64,000 bases of DNA from Torreya grandis (GCA_037957365.1 JARHVA010004251.1:1411001-1475000), one strand, 5' to 3'; numbered from the stretch's first letter, positions 21,580 through 34,269 are shown. Program-made: numbers and translations. Notes: generated by a model not told the origin, from the sequence alone.

Positions 21580-24060
21580 TACTATCTTGCTCATTCAAAC
21601 TTTGAATGGTGGATATAATGAATTAAATAATTCATTCAATTTTCCATTTTATTTTAAATCAAATGCAACAAATTTTATCTTAAATGTAAGACATATATTA
21701 TATTTTACACATTCTCAGTCATATTCAATTATTTGTGGTCCTAATGTCTTGTTATTAATCTCCACATTATGCATACTTTGATCAAACTGTGTGTGGATTG
21801 GTCTCATATCTGCCATAACAGTTCAATCATGTGGTGAGTTCCTAGTATGGTTATAATCATTTTTAGGTTGAGTAGGTTGTAACCTCCATAAAATTTTCTA
21901 CAATCTCAATTTGGCATGCTTAGGGGAACAAGAATTCATTCTCCTTTATCCAACCAATAGGTTTTAAACCTATAGTGGCATGAATCATAACTATATATTC
22001 ATTTCATAGTGATAATTAAACTTGAAACTAGATAATATGCTAATTCTTATTAAGTACAAAATGTAACAATATGTCATATTTTGAGCCAAATGCAATAAAT
22101 TTTTCCCTTTGACCTATTTTTATCCAATTATTTTGTTTTTGTATTAACTCCCCTCTAATGGGTTTAGTAGTCATACAAAATAAATAAAATTATCTCCCTA
22201 GTAATCTACTTTACCTAAAAATGTAACAATCTATTCAGTTTTCCTCCAGTTCTAAAGGGTTCTAATTCTAGTATTAACTATCTGATAGTCTACTTAGTTT
22301 AAAAAATGAAATATTTTTTTCAATTTTCCTTTCTTATTTTAAACCAAATGAATTTTTTATATATAAAATATATGACATCTCTTATCTTTTCCACATGCTT
22401 AGTCGTGTTCAAGTCTTTGTGGCATGGTCAATGGAATAAAATGTCATTATCCTTGAACTGGTCAATAGGTTTTAAACCTGTAGTGGCCTAGATGAAGACT
22501 ATATATTCACTTGGTAATCTACTGAACCTAAAAATGCAAGAATTTTTTTAGTTTTCATTTCTCATTTTGAATCAAATACAATAAATTTTCTCTAAAATGT
22601 AAGACATCTATTATCTTTTCCACATGCTCAATTATATTCAAGTCTTTATGGCATGGTCATGGGAATAATAATTCATTATCTTTCAAATATTCAATAGGTT
22701 TTAAACCTATAGTGTTCTTTATGAGAACTATATATTCAATTATAATCTACTCAACTTGAAAATACAACAATCTATTCAATTTTCCTTTCTTATTTTGATC
22801 CAAATGCAACAATGTTTTTAGAAATGTAAGACATTTTATTTTTTTACACATTCTCATTCATATTCAAGTCTTCAGAAATAAATCATTCTCATTCAACTAT
22901 TCAATAGGTTTTAAACCTATTGTTTCTTGCATGATAAATATATATTCACCTGTTAATCTACTTAGCCTAAAAATGCAATAATTTGTTTAGTTTTCTTTTA
23001 TTATTTTAAATCAAATAACAAAATTTATTTGAAATGTAAGACATCTATTATATTTTCCACATGCTTAATCATATTCAAGTCTTTCTCGCATAGTATAGGA
23101 AAAATATTTCATTATATTTCAATTAGTAAATAGGTTTTAAACCTATGGTGGCCTTTATGAGAACTATGTATTTACCTGGTAATCTACTTAGTCTAAAAAT
23201 ATAACAATATGTTCAATTTTTTCCTTATTTTGAAATAAATGAAATAATGTTTTTTCTAAAATGTAAGAAATATTTTATCTTTTTCACATTCTCACTCATA
23301 TTAAAGTATTTATGGCATGGTCAAAGGAAAAAGAATTCATTTTCATTCAAATAGTCAATAGGTTTAAACCTATAGTGGCTTGCATGAGAACTATATATTC
23401 CCCTGGTAATCTAATTAACTTGAAAATGTAACATTCTATTTAATTTTCCTTTCTTATTTTATACCAAATACAATAATATTTCTCTAAAATGTAAGACAAC
23501 TATTATATTTTCTACATTATCAATCATATTCAAGTATTTTTGGCACGTTTAGGGGAACATGAAGTCATTCTCCTTCAACTAATCAATAAAGGGTTTAAAA
23601 TTATAGTGACATCTTAAAAATACAACAATCAATTCAATTTTCCTTTCTTACTTTGAACCAAATGAAAAAAAAATGTAAAATGTAAGACATATATTATATT
23701 TTCCACATTCACATCCAAATTAAAGTCTTTATGGAATGTTCAATGGAACAAGAAGTCATTCTCATTAAACTGGACAATATTTTTAAAACTATAGTGGCCT
23801 ACATCAAAACTATATATTTACCTGGTAATCTACTCAATATGAAAATGGAATAATTTTTTCATTTTTCATTTAATAGTTTAAACCAAATGTAATAAATTTT
23901 ATTTGAAATATAATACATCTATTATATTTTCTACATTATCAATAATATTCAACTCTTTGTGGCATGTTTAGGGGAATAAGAACAAGTTCTCCTTTTTCTG
24001 ATGAATAGGTTTTATACCTATAGTGGTATACATCAAAACTATAGGGTCAATATCATGTGT
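21580..24060. repeat. Tandem array of ~190-230-bp units with a conserved ATAGGTTTTAAACCTAT dyad
   Basis: At least nine recognisable units; the dyad sits at 21957, 22465, 22694, 22914, 23130, 23358, about 23588, about 23777 and 24005. Each unit has the order ttttcctttcttattttgaa.caaatgcaa, atgtaagacatctattat, ttttccacattctca, tattcaagtctttgtggca, dyad, aactatatattcacctggta. Units are heavily diverged from each other, so the array is old. Short open frames are artefacts of the repeats. The same unit is found singly at 7140-7345 and 24,880-24,990. Confidence 0.85.
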
Positions 24061-25114
24061 TGAGTTTTCACCATGGTTATAATTATTCATAGGTTAAAAA
24101 ATATTCATATTACAAGATGGTAAATTACACCCCCCCAATATGCAGCTAAAGACTCTTAGCAAAGGCTATAAAAAGAGAAATGTCAGAAACAAAATTTAAA
24201 ATTCAAATTAGACAATATGGTATATATTATTACATTCATTTTGGGCATTATATTCAATTTTAATTTCATATTTTAAACCAAATGCCACCCTTCCCTACAT
24301 TAAAATATGTAGCTTTGGAATATGGCATAGAAATCCATCTTAGCATAAGCAAAATCCTATTTTTGGAAGATGTTGTAATTGTAACTGTGTTAGATGAAAA
24401 ATGTGGAAGAACACAACTCTTGAAAACTTTGATAAAATTCATCAAATAAATGTGATCAAATGATGCCCAACCTTCCTAAGAAACCCTATGTCCCTCCAAT
24501 ATGTTAGAGGGAAAAAATAGGGAGATCAAAGAATTTTAAAAAAGATTTTTTTGAAAAGTGTTTAAAAATTATTTTCTTGCTAAAAATATTATATACAATA
24601 TATAATTGGAGTAAATTATTTTTAATAAAAATTATTGTTTTTAAATTTTAATTATTTATAATAATTTAATTTTGTAAAAAAGAGACATAATTTAATATTC
24701 ATAGAGAGATTCACTTATATTCTTCTTTTGGTGACTCAAATTCATTTTATTTATTTTCTAATTTTAGTTCTACTATATCTTAGGGTTTGAAAATAAAATA
24801 CATTAAACCTTCAATTCCTTTATCCTACTAGGCAAATACATTTCAACCTATTGTCCAATTGAAGGAGAATGACTTATTTTTCCCTTGAACATGTTGCAAA
24901 GACTTGAATGTGATTGAGATTATGCAAAAAATAATAGATGTCTAACAATTAAGAGAAATTTTATTTAATTTAGTTCAAAATAATAATTATTATGGTAGAA
25001 ATAATTCCATGTTGATGCACAAAGTATTCAAAACATTCTGGGAGTAATTACAGTATTCAAAACATGTAGATCTTAATTAAGGGTTAATCTAACTTGAACA
25101 ACAATCAATTAAAC
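24061..25114. other. AT-rich spacer with one reversed repeat unit
   Basis: 24,880-24,990 reads, on the minus strand, like the first half of the ~220-bp unit (ttaaatt..atgtaagaca-like, tctattatt, caatcacattcaagtc). The rest shows no coding or array. Confidence 0.5.
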
Positions 25115-26080
25115 TTAAGCATTCTAAATTCTCTTGTATAGATCTTATCTTCAACAACAATTCAAAAATTAGTTTCATGATATTTTATGACACTTACAGA
25201 GGATGGTAGCATAATAGTTTATATTGCATCCCCATTTTATACATTTTTACTATGATGATTTTTGTAATTAACAATCCTATTTTATTCAATTATTATCATT
25301 ATTTTTATGACTGTTATAAATTTTTTGAATATCATTTTTTTTTTTGTTTTATGTCTTCAACAAACATATTTTATACATTTTTTACAATTAATTTTTTAAA
25401 AGCTAACTTTTTTTAAATAAAAAATTTCATCATGTTATCATATGTCATCGACAAGATTAATTTTTACATGTTTTGTTATTGACTATATTCAAGTATCATT
25501 TCATAAAAAAAAATTTCTAAATGCTTGTTTTCATTTCCTATTGCACTCCCATTCCAATTGATCTTTATTATGTTGATTGTTTTTCATTGACAAATCTATT
25601 CTATACTTTCACAATCCATAAAAAATGAATCTAATGATTTTGATATAACTATGTGTGTTTTCAACATGACATGTTTCAAATCACTAAATGTGATCCATCA
25701 TCAAGGGAAATAAAATAATTATGGATGCTTAAAATTATGACATCAACTACATAAAATATAATATGATGTTTTTCATATAATTATGTGTGTTTTTAACTTG
25801 ACATGTTTCATATCTTTCTCCAAATGATGGATCACAATTGGTGATCTAAAATATGTCATATTAAAAATATACATATTGCTATACCAAAATCATTATGTTC
25901 TATTTTATTTAATTATTATCATAATTTTATGCAGTCCATCATTGCTTTAAGCAACATTTTTTTATATCAATAGAAAAATAAGTGTCAATATTAATTAGGG
26001 TGAAAACAAATCCCAATGAGTCCATATTATTCTTAGGGATATTATAAACACCCCAAAATAAATTAAAAATTAAAACTTTT
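25115..26080. repeat. Right copy of the ~0.9-kb duplicated segment, with a hairpin
   Basis: Matches 20,441-21,330 block by block. Its hairpin (25,615-25,910) is more complex: a left arm, a second left-arm-like block (about 25,750-25,815) and a right arm (25,818-25,910), with agreement to the first copy at gatccatca and gtgatctaaaa.atgt. Confidence 0.7.
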
Positions 26081-26667
26081 TGAACAAATACAATAAGTTA
26101 TAACATACTCTATCTATGTAAGCTTTGATTGTATTCTATATTTATCATATCTTGTAGTTGCAAGTCCACATATAATATTTGTAGGGAAATTTTCAATAAA
26201 TGGATGTCAAAGGCCTATAGTTTTGATATGTTTTATTCAAAAGTTCCCACAAGTAGTATTTTTTGGATATCATAAGGAAGATCTAAACTTTATAATGAAA
26301 ATTCCATTGTAGTTTATTTTTTAAAAACATGTAGTTTAGATCATACAAAAAACACATTAATTATTTCATAAAATGTATGAATGAGATTTTGGTCAATTTG
26401 TTTATACTGATTATAAAATAAAAAATACTATTAGTCAAAAATATTCTCTCAAACTCTTTGAAATAATAGATTAGGAACCAATCCTAATTGAGACAAACAT
26501 GTGTAATTGAATTGACCTATCATGACATACAAAGTTTATGCTCAATCCAGTTGATCAGACTATTATATAACTAGTCCCATTGAGCTAACCATGACTGAAC
26601 CAAACTTTGACCCATTCCTTTTATTTAGATATGTGATATGATATAATTTCTAACATACCCCATATTT
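26081..26667. other. AT-rich spacer, nothing recognised
   Basis: No open frame or repeat seen up to the start of the palindromic array. Confidence 0.5.
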
Positions 26668-28165
26668 CTGACATACGCTCCATGGTTGTGAGGTATCCCC
26701 AATCATGTCATGGGAAACATTTTCCCTATTTATTATTGGGATCCCTCCCAACCATGTAGAGAATAATGGTATAGATCACTTGGGATCTTCATGGTTTAGA
26801 GGTATCCAAACCATGTCAAGGGAAAATAATTTCCTCTACCATGTTTGGGATAGATCCAAACTATTTTTTCCCTCTCCATAGTTGGGATCCCACCCAACCA
26901 TGGAGAATCCACTCCATGGTTGATAGGTCTTCTGACCATGGTGAGGGAAAAAAAATTATATCATTATAGTTGGTATCCATCCCAACCATGTATAGAATAA
27001 ATCCATGGTTGGGATGGCTCCCAAAAATTTAGAGGGAAACAAATTTCTCCTGTTATAGTTTAGATCCCCCTAACCATTGACTTTTTCTCTCTATGATTGG
27101 GATGGATCCCAACCACTGAAATGTCAATTTTTTTCCCTTCCATGGTTGGTATCCCTCCCAAATATGGATAATATGATCCATGGATGGTATTAGTTTTTCC
27201 CCATACATGTTTTGGATCCCTCCCAATCATGGAGAGGGAAGATAATCTAATTTCATTGAAACTCTCAAGATGGCCACTCAAGTGACGTGTTAGGATGTAT
27301 GGTTGGGATGGCTCATAACCATGGTAGGGGAAGTTTTTTCCCTCTTCATGGTTGGAAAGGATCCCAACCATGGAGAGGGAAAATGTTTTCCCTTTCCATG
27401 GTTGGGAGCCCTTCATATCATAAGGAGGGAAGATAAACTACTTTCATTGGCATTCTTAATATGGCCACTCATCTAACATGTTGGGATGTATGGTTGGGAG
27501 GGATATCAACCATGGTGGGAGAAAATATTTCCCTCTCTATGGTTAATATTCCTCCTAACCATGGATATGTTCTCTCAGTTGTTGGGAGGGATCCAAATAA
27601 TGGAGAGGCAAAAAATTCCCTCTCCATGGTTGGTATCCCTCCAACTATGGAGAGGACATTATAATTTAAAATAATAATATTAACCTTAAAAATTATTTTG
27701 AATAGCATGGTAATAAAATGTATCCTCCAACATGAGATCAAGGAACTTCTTCAGAAATATCTTCACTTCCTTTTTTTGTCTACATATAAGATACACAAGA
27801 AAATTTATTTATTAACACATAGTGAATGGCTTCATCCAAATATTATGGTTAAATATCCACCATTCTTAGGTACAATAGCTGGATCTAGGTATAACAACAA
27901 CCTATCCATGGTTGGGAGGACTCCCAACCAAGGATAGTGAAATTTTGTCCCTCTAGATGGTTGGGATCCATTTTTTCCCCTACCATGGTTGTGATTCCTC
28001 CCAATCATAGAGAGGGAGGATAACTTACTTTCATTAGCACTATCAATATGACCACTCATCTACCATGTTGGGATATATGTTTTGGAGGGTTCTGAACCAT
28101 GGTAGGGAAATTGTTTTCCTTCCTAATAATGGTTGGTATCCTTCCCAACGATGGATAGGACATCT
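26668..28165. repeat. Array of inverted CCATGGTTGGGA / TCCCAACCATGG half-sites
   Basis: About 25-30 half-sites of the form ccatggttggga or its complement tcccaaccatgg, mostly arranged as pairs 8-20 bp apart and separated by gagagggaaa.attttccctc-type purine and pyrimidine runs. The clearest pairs are at 26879-26904, 27089-27117, 27345-27372, 27623-27650 and 27906-27930. A higher-order unit starting gggaagataa.ctactttcat recurs at about 27231, 27421 and 28014, ending in catgttgggatgtatggttg. Non-repeat sequence interrupts at 27661-27900. Because the repeat is its own complement, both strands give similar open peptides (Ser-Met-Val-Gly-Arg/Ile-Asp/Pro-Pro-Asn-His). I see no promoter or domain, so coding is unlikely. 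Confidence 0.85.
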
Positions 28166-28676
28166 ACATGGTTACCATTGTTGTGTAAATGTGAAAAATA
28201 TTTCATTGAAAGGTTTGTATATGAAAAATACAAGGGGAAGTGGCATGTCTATGGATGTTGAAATAATATAAAGGTTTATCAATGCTCTTAGGACAATCAT
28301 TTGGAATTGAATTGAAATTTCAATGTATGAGGTAAAATATTTAATTATGTTAATAAATTCAAAATTATTGTTTCAATTGGAGAATGTTTTAATATCTAAA
28401 ACTATTTTACAATTTTTTTTCACTAAAAATTGTGAATATTTTTGGGAAGAGACATTTTATTTCATGGTGAACTTGTGAAATGGCATAGTGGTGAGCTAGG
28501 TGATAATGGTTATATATTAATATATTAATGTATATATTTATTACATAAAATTATAATAATAAATTATTATATTAATAATAATGATATTAATATTAATGTC
28601 TGATAAAGGTCTTGAAAATGATAGACTTCTAAAGAAGTCCATAAACATATGTTAGAAGGCTCTTGATCTAGGAAGT
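28166..28676. other. AT-rich spacer
   Basis: Contains an AT/TTA-rich stretch at 28,500-28,600. The last ~50 bases may belong to the retroelement whose RNase H domain follows. No other feature was seen. Confidence 0.5.
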
Positions 28677-29073
28677 GTGAAACTCAATTTTGATGGAGTT
28701 TCAAAAGGCAATCGTATTTTGATAGGTAATGAAGGTGTTTTAAGAGATCATGAAGTTTAATCTCTTATCATTTTTTATCAATACATTAGAACTAAGTCAA
28801 ATAATGTGGCAGAGCAAAGAGTGCTCTTGAAAGGTATTCAAATTTTGATTTCACAAGGATGGAATAAAATCATTGTGGAAGGTAAATCTCAGATAGTCAT
28901 CAATGCAATACTTAAAGGTGTGAATAAGGATTGTAATATACAATTCATTTTAAATGAAACTTTTCAACTACAATCGATGTTTGATTAGATATATTTCTTA
29001 CATATGCAAAGAGAAAAAAATATAGTAACTAATTGGGATGCTAACATGGCTGTTAGCCTTATACATGACAAAA
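28677..29073 (+). pseudogene. Decayed type-I RNase H-like domain (RVT_3 type)
   Basis: One frame with two stops (after LRDHEV and at 28986-28988) reads KLNFDGVSKGN, then NNVAEQRVLLKGIQILISQG, KIIVEGKSQIVINAILKG, ILNETFQLQ, and after the second stop LHMQREKNIVTNWDANMAV. This is the order of the plant RNase H-like domain found at the C-terminus of LINE ORF2 and in stand-alone plant proteins. The first Asp (FDG) and Glu (AEQR) are kept; the usual GDSQ Asp is Lys (GKSQ), so it would be inactive. No reverse transcriptase was found just upstream, so it is a 5'-truncated LINE or a broken single-domain gene. Confidence 0.7.
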
Positions 29074-29128
29074 ATTTACATTTCATTGTTTGAGATCCTC
29101 CTTATCCTAATTATTTTCAAAGGTTAAT

Positions 29129-29248
29129 GTGGGTGATGTCTTTTTGGTCAAATTTAAACTTTAGCATAGTGGGTAATGCCTCTTCAGGTGAATTAAAACT
29201 TTAGATTTGTGGGTGATGCGTCATTGAGTAAATTAAATAATTTTATGG
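29129..29248 (+). repeat. 40-bp minisatellite, three copies
   Basis: gtgggtgatg / gtgggtaatg / gtgggtgatg start at 29129, 29169 and 29209, each followed by t-rich and aaattaaaactttag-like sequence. It lies ~55 bp after the RNase H-like remnant, where a LINE 3' UTR would be. Confidence 0.75.
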
Positions 29249-32040
29249 GATTCCCATACTCCACTTCTCTCCACTAATCATAATTATGTGTAACTCATTA
29301 TTTAGGTTTCTTCATTCCCAAGGTTTCCTCACATGAGTTATTCACTCATTGCTTTAACTTCCTTCCCTTATGGTAGTCAATATTAGTGTGTATGACTTTA
29401 TTTGTGAATAATTTGTGGTAATACTATTATATTTTAGAGAATATATTAGAGATCTAAACTTTCTTGGTATGAATAAGGTAAAATGGATTAATCTAAAAGT
29501 GATTGCTTCCCCAAAAACTTGTGTCAGAAAGGCGAGGACAAAACTATAATGGTTGACTAGAGAATCAATGTCAAACAACTTTTCCATCTGTATTGATAAA
29601 TAAATTAAAAAATATATGTATATGGTTGAATAAAATGTGGTTTTTAAGCACAAATTTGTATGATTTGGAGGTTAAGGACATTGCCAAGTTCATGAAGGTG
29701 TTTATATTAGACCCAAAGAAGTAAGTGGGTTGTAAAAAACGTTATGACATGGGCCAAGAAATTAGTGGGGAAAACATTTTATCTAATGAAGTTGGCACTT
29801 TTACCCTTCATGTAGAGCATTTGGATTTGGAAACCCTAGTTCACATGGTGGGATTGGAAAGTGTTTATCATTGTCACTTAATTTTAGTTTTAACCATTTT
29901 AGTTTCTCATTTAAATAAAAGAATAATTCACAGAGTATTATAAACAAAATGATTTGGGGTGTACATAATTTTATAAATTCATTCTAGTGGGAGATAAATT
30001 GTAAAACTTAAGAGGTTATTTTTAGTTTAATTTCATATTTTTTTCAATTGGTAAAAACCTCTTAACCACTAGTCCATGACTATGGCATTAGATAGTGAGG
30101 AAACATGATATGGTTTCAACATAACTGTGCTTCCATAAAAATGTAAATTCAAATGAAAATGATGATTTAAAATTTAGAGGGTTCATATTTATTTGTTTTT
30201 TGGGTGTGGGTGGGGCCTTTTCATGTCTTATTTTATAAAAATCTAAGTGAAACCTAAAAAATGAATAAATAAAAACCCTCAATATATCTAGTTATTAAAA
30301 TAACTATGAGTTGTCACAAGATATTAATATCTCATCTTATTAATTGACATGAGGGTTAATAAATTTGTTTGGGGTTTGGATTTGGGGTTTTATAAGTTAG
30401 ACAAATTTGGCAATAGATAGAGAGGAAGAATTATATGGTTCCAACATAAGTGTTATATAATCTATCTCTATAAAATCTACGTTTGAATATTATGTAACAT
30501 GTTTTTTAACCCTAATTTAGGTTAAGATGAATTACTTAATATAATTAATATATAAACTTGTATATTAATTTATATATTGAGATATGACATTCAAGCATAC
30601 ATTTAATTGTAAAATATTGAAACTGATTGTAATGATCCAATAAGTGGCATATGTTAAATATAATAAGTACAAAAAAGGGATGAGTACTTATATTTTACTA
30701 TCTAACTATGAATAAATTCTAGAAGTGAAAATCATGGTAAAGTAGGCATGTGGCTAATTTAGTTTTGAAATTCATTCTTTGCCTAAATTGGGTCAATTTC
30801 ACCATATTGGGTTAGTATGACTAATCGATACTGACCTTTTCTGGTTAGTACTGACCTATATATAAATTAGGAATTATGACTATATGGACACCTATGTTTT
30901 TTATTTATTTTCCTTGTATTTGTGATTCTAAACCCGTATGATGCACATAGCTATATAAATCAATATCCTTTAGTTTAATACCTTAGGTGTGCTTGCGAGG
31001 GATAGAAACCTAGAAAAAAAAGTGTAATGGGATGAGCTGACCCCAATCATCCTCATTTGATGATTGAAATGTGCCTATGTATCCAATACTTTAAGGATGG
31101 AATAAAGCCATACATAGTTCTTTTACCTAGTGTGATTGTGAAATTGTGTTCCTTCACTATATATATGTAGCTAATGATTTGGATTTGATACTTGAAAATA
31201 TTTTTTTAACTTGGATTTAGTGTGATTCAAACTTGGATTATGACTTATCCTAGTGATAAATATAAAATTTATGAATAATAAGGTAGATTTTATTAATTTT
31301 CAATAGTGTATATATGTGTTCCATATAATTTCTAATCCCTTTTTGAATGAAACCTTGGTTTGTTTATATATGAGTCGAATTGGGTATTTTATCATGCTAC
31401 TAAAATGTTAGGAAAATGGGTCAAACCTAAGGAGAGATTTGATTTTAAAAAAAAAACTATTTTTGGGAACAAGCCAATACCAACTAGATTAGGTCAGTAT
31501 CAACTAACGATACTAATTTAATCTAGGAGATTCAACTTGCATATAGGTAAACCAAATTGATATTCTATAGATGTTTGTGCATGATATTTAGTAGGTTTGA
31601 AATAGATGGCGAGGTTATTATAAGTGTATAATAGTATAAAAAAGGGTTAACTCATAGAATATAATGGAAGTGTGAGAGAATGGTGGATTATGACCTTATT
31701 TATGTTCTCAATTCATGCATGGTAAATATGTGTCAAGTTTATCATTATTAAGTACTAAAGATCAGATTTTAGTATCTAAAAATGCCCTTATTTTATTCTA
31801 GTAATGGAATTTCTAGAGTAAAAGGATAAAATTTTCATGATTGTATACAACATTTTGTATTTGGTATTCTATAATTATGTAGGTCACTTAATAAAATAAC
31901 CTAAAATAATGTGTATTCAATGTCCTTACACTGACAAATTTAATCTAAAATCAAATTTTTGAATTTTTTGAAAAACAAGGGCTATTGTACACCTGTGTGT
32001 TGGTTAAAACCATGTTTACCTTATATTTTTTTGGAGATGA

Positions 32041-32089
32041 TGCTTCTTTGTTGAAGCATTAGAGAAACTTGTGCTTCCTTACTGAAGCA
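32041..32089. repeat. Twin TGCTTC-N6-GAAGCA hairpins
   Basis: TGCTTC tttgtt GAAGCA (32041-32058) and TGCTTC cttact GAAGCA (32072-32089): same 6-bp arms, same loop length, 13 bp apart. Confidence 0.7.
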
Positions 32090-33332
32090 CATGGAGAGTT
32101 GGGGTGATTTTACCTCAAATTAATGTAACCATGTAGTCTCTTGAATTGGGAAGATAACATGTCCCAACCCTCACGAATGTGTGGATGCATGTACTAACCC
32201 AAATAATTAAGTAGGTAAAGATAAAACCATTAGGCTAGGTTCACTCAAATAAAATAAACCAACCATTCTAAATGGTTTATATATTTTATTTTATAATTTC
32301 ACTCAAGTTCACTCCATGTGAAAATAAAATGTATAATTAAAAGAGAATGAACAATGTTCATGCCCCCATTATGAACATGGGTTTTGTTTGTATAGTTTTG
32401 ATCAATGTAGAATAAAATCCATGATCAAAAGAGAATCAAATAATCTGGAAGCCCCCATCATAATTATAGATATAATAACTGTGAGTTAGAATGATAACCA
32501 TTTTCCATTTAATTGTAAATTGTAATGTTGTGTATATGTGCATGAACTAGTATCATGAATCATGAATCTAAAAGTGTATATGTGCATAAATTATTATCCT
32601 TCCCCCTAAATATACATCAAATAATATAGAATATTATGCATATATATGTTGAACTGTAGAAATTATATCTCAAATGTGTGTATGTGGAAACTTATAATTC
32701 ATGTTCCTATAAACTATGTACATATGTCCATGTATATGCACCCCTGTGTGTATGACTATATGCCCAAGTGTTTGTAAAGTGAGTTCTAATGCACGGTATA
32801 TGATCCTATAATCTATATTAATGTTCCAATATTTTTATTTTAAATGAACCATCTAATATCTAAAATCTGTAATATGATTTGATTTTATTCATGGAGTTTT
32901 ATGTCTCTATGACAAGACCACTTTAATGTCCCCATTTTGGGATGATACATGAATCCTATAAGTCACTCATCTTAAAATAAGAATTAATTGTATAATGTCA
33001 TGTATAAAGATAGTATCATGTAATATCATGTGAGCATGTAGAGAGTATGCCATCATAGTAATGTATATTTCAATCAAGGAATGTATACATATGTAATGTA
33101 GGGCATGCAAGTGTCATGTTTATATATATGCATCAATGAAGCATATAGTATAAGAATATTTGAATAATCCTATGTAATAAAACATGTATGATATAGATCA
33201 TGCAACACTCAATGTCAATAATCTCAATAAGTGCAATAGTTAGTGTCACACATAAGGTCAAGGGCCTAATACAAGGGTCATAGAAATGTTAAAACAAATA
33301 AATACAGTGGGGCACATGCAAAGGCAAATAAA

Positions 33333-33354
33333 TATGTCCCAAAAAAGGGACATA
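33333..33354. repeat. Perfect 8-bp-arm inverted repeat around A6
   Basis: tatgtccc aaaaaa gggacata, embedded in a stretch with many aaggg.cac/aaggacat words (33,250-33,450). Confidence 0.75.
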
Positions 33355-33829
33355 AAATATGTTACATCAAACAAGGATAAGGGCCACACTCAAGGGACAC
33401 AAATATTTCAAAAATAAATCTCAAAGGTCACACACCATAGACAAACACAAAGTATCTTATTATGAAAATGAGTAATAACATAAATGGAGCATATAATAAT
33501 TAACTGGTCTACACCATCCATATTTACTAGTGTCACATCATAGTATAATCTCATATCCATGTATCACTATGTAAGATTTGAGTAACTATAAATACATGTG
33601 TAATCAATATAGGTATCTCAACATGGTCGAAGAGGTTATAAAAATATATAACATGTAATAGTGAAACTTATGGATTGATATTCCCTAAGTATCTTCATGT
33701 CCACTGGTTAGAGGAAAGCCCAACATCTGTATGTCCATTTCTAACTTGTATGTCCTACATCACACTCATATACCATGAAATGCATATGTGGATAAAAATA
33801 ATATTCCATCTACTGACATTTGTCACATA

Positions 33830-34090
33830 ATTTAGTAAATTCTTGACATTTTGGTTCCATGATGGTTCAATAATACCCTTGTCAAAGTAATTTGTGTGAC
33901 ATTGCTTTTCTGTTGAAATGGCCACCACATTCGATGTTGTGTACTTAGATAATCACTAATTTAACTTCTTTAGATGTCAAACATTGAAGTAAGTGTCCAT
34001 AAAAATATCACTTAAATAATACCCCATTGATGATGATGTAACAAAAGGAATTTATATGTAATTTTCACTTATCCTTCTTGGTGAAAGTAT
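33830..34090 (-). pseudogene. Integrase N-terminal (HHCC) remnant
   Basis: Minus strand reads GVLFK, GHLLQCLTSKEVKLVIT, VHNIECGGHFNRKAMSHKLL, QGYY, then EFTKLCDKCQ, with stops between. His (VH), His (GHF) and the two Cys (CDKC) of the zinc-binding motif are visible. The catalytic core is not recognisable below about 33.7 kb, so the domain is truncated or too eroded. Confidence 0.7.
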
Positions 34091-34269
34091 CTAGTGTGAT
34101 CGATTTGTGTAGAAATTTGTAAATATCAGAAAACCATTATGATGATTTTGTATTGCATGTGATGGTTAAAACTGAGAGAGTTATGAGGTAAGCATGGGAT
34201 ACCAATGGTGACTATAATTATTTAATAGTTAATATAACTTTTTCATCATTGATATCAATAGGTATCAAT

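Larger units (their letters stand above)
29249..33699. other. AT-rich region, no coding recognised
   Basis: A 72-codon plus-strand frame at 29725-29943 has no motif I recognise. 30,810-30,865 and 31,480-31,520 carry ggttagtactgacc-type imperfect palindromes. From about 32.3 kb on the sequence becomes rich in atg/cat words and looks like 62.3-64 kb, so it may be LTR of the element at 33.7-39.2 kb (its 3' LTR is expected here), but I could not align ends. Confidence 0.4.

Noticed and set aside
21580..24060. CRISPR-like regular array
   Set aside because: Units are long, diverged and adjacent, without short identical repeats and unique spacers; the context is plant repeat DNA.
27060..27937. Open frames of 60-118 codons on both strands with a repeated Ser-Met-Val-Gly peptide
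   Set aside because: They arise from the self-complementary CCATGGTTGGGA repeat; both strands give the same peptide and no domain or gene structure is visible.
29725..29943. 72-codon frame as a small gene
   Set aside because: No recognisable motif, no nearby promoter or homologous copy in the window; consistent with chance.
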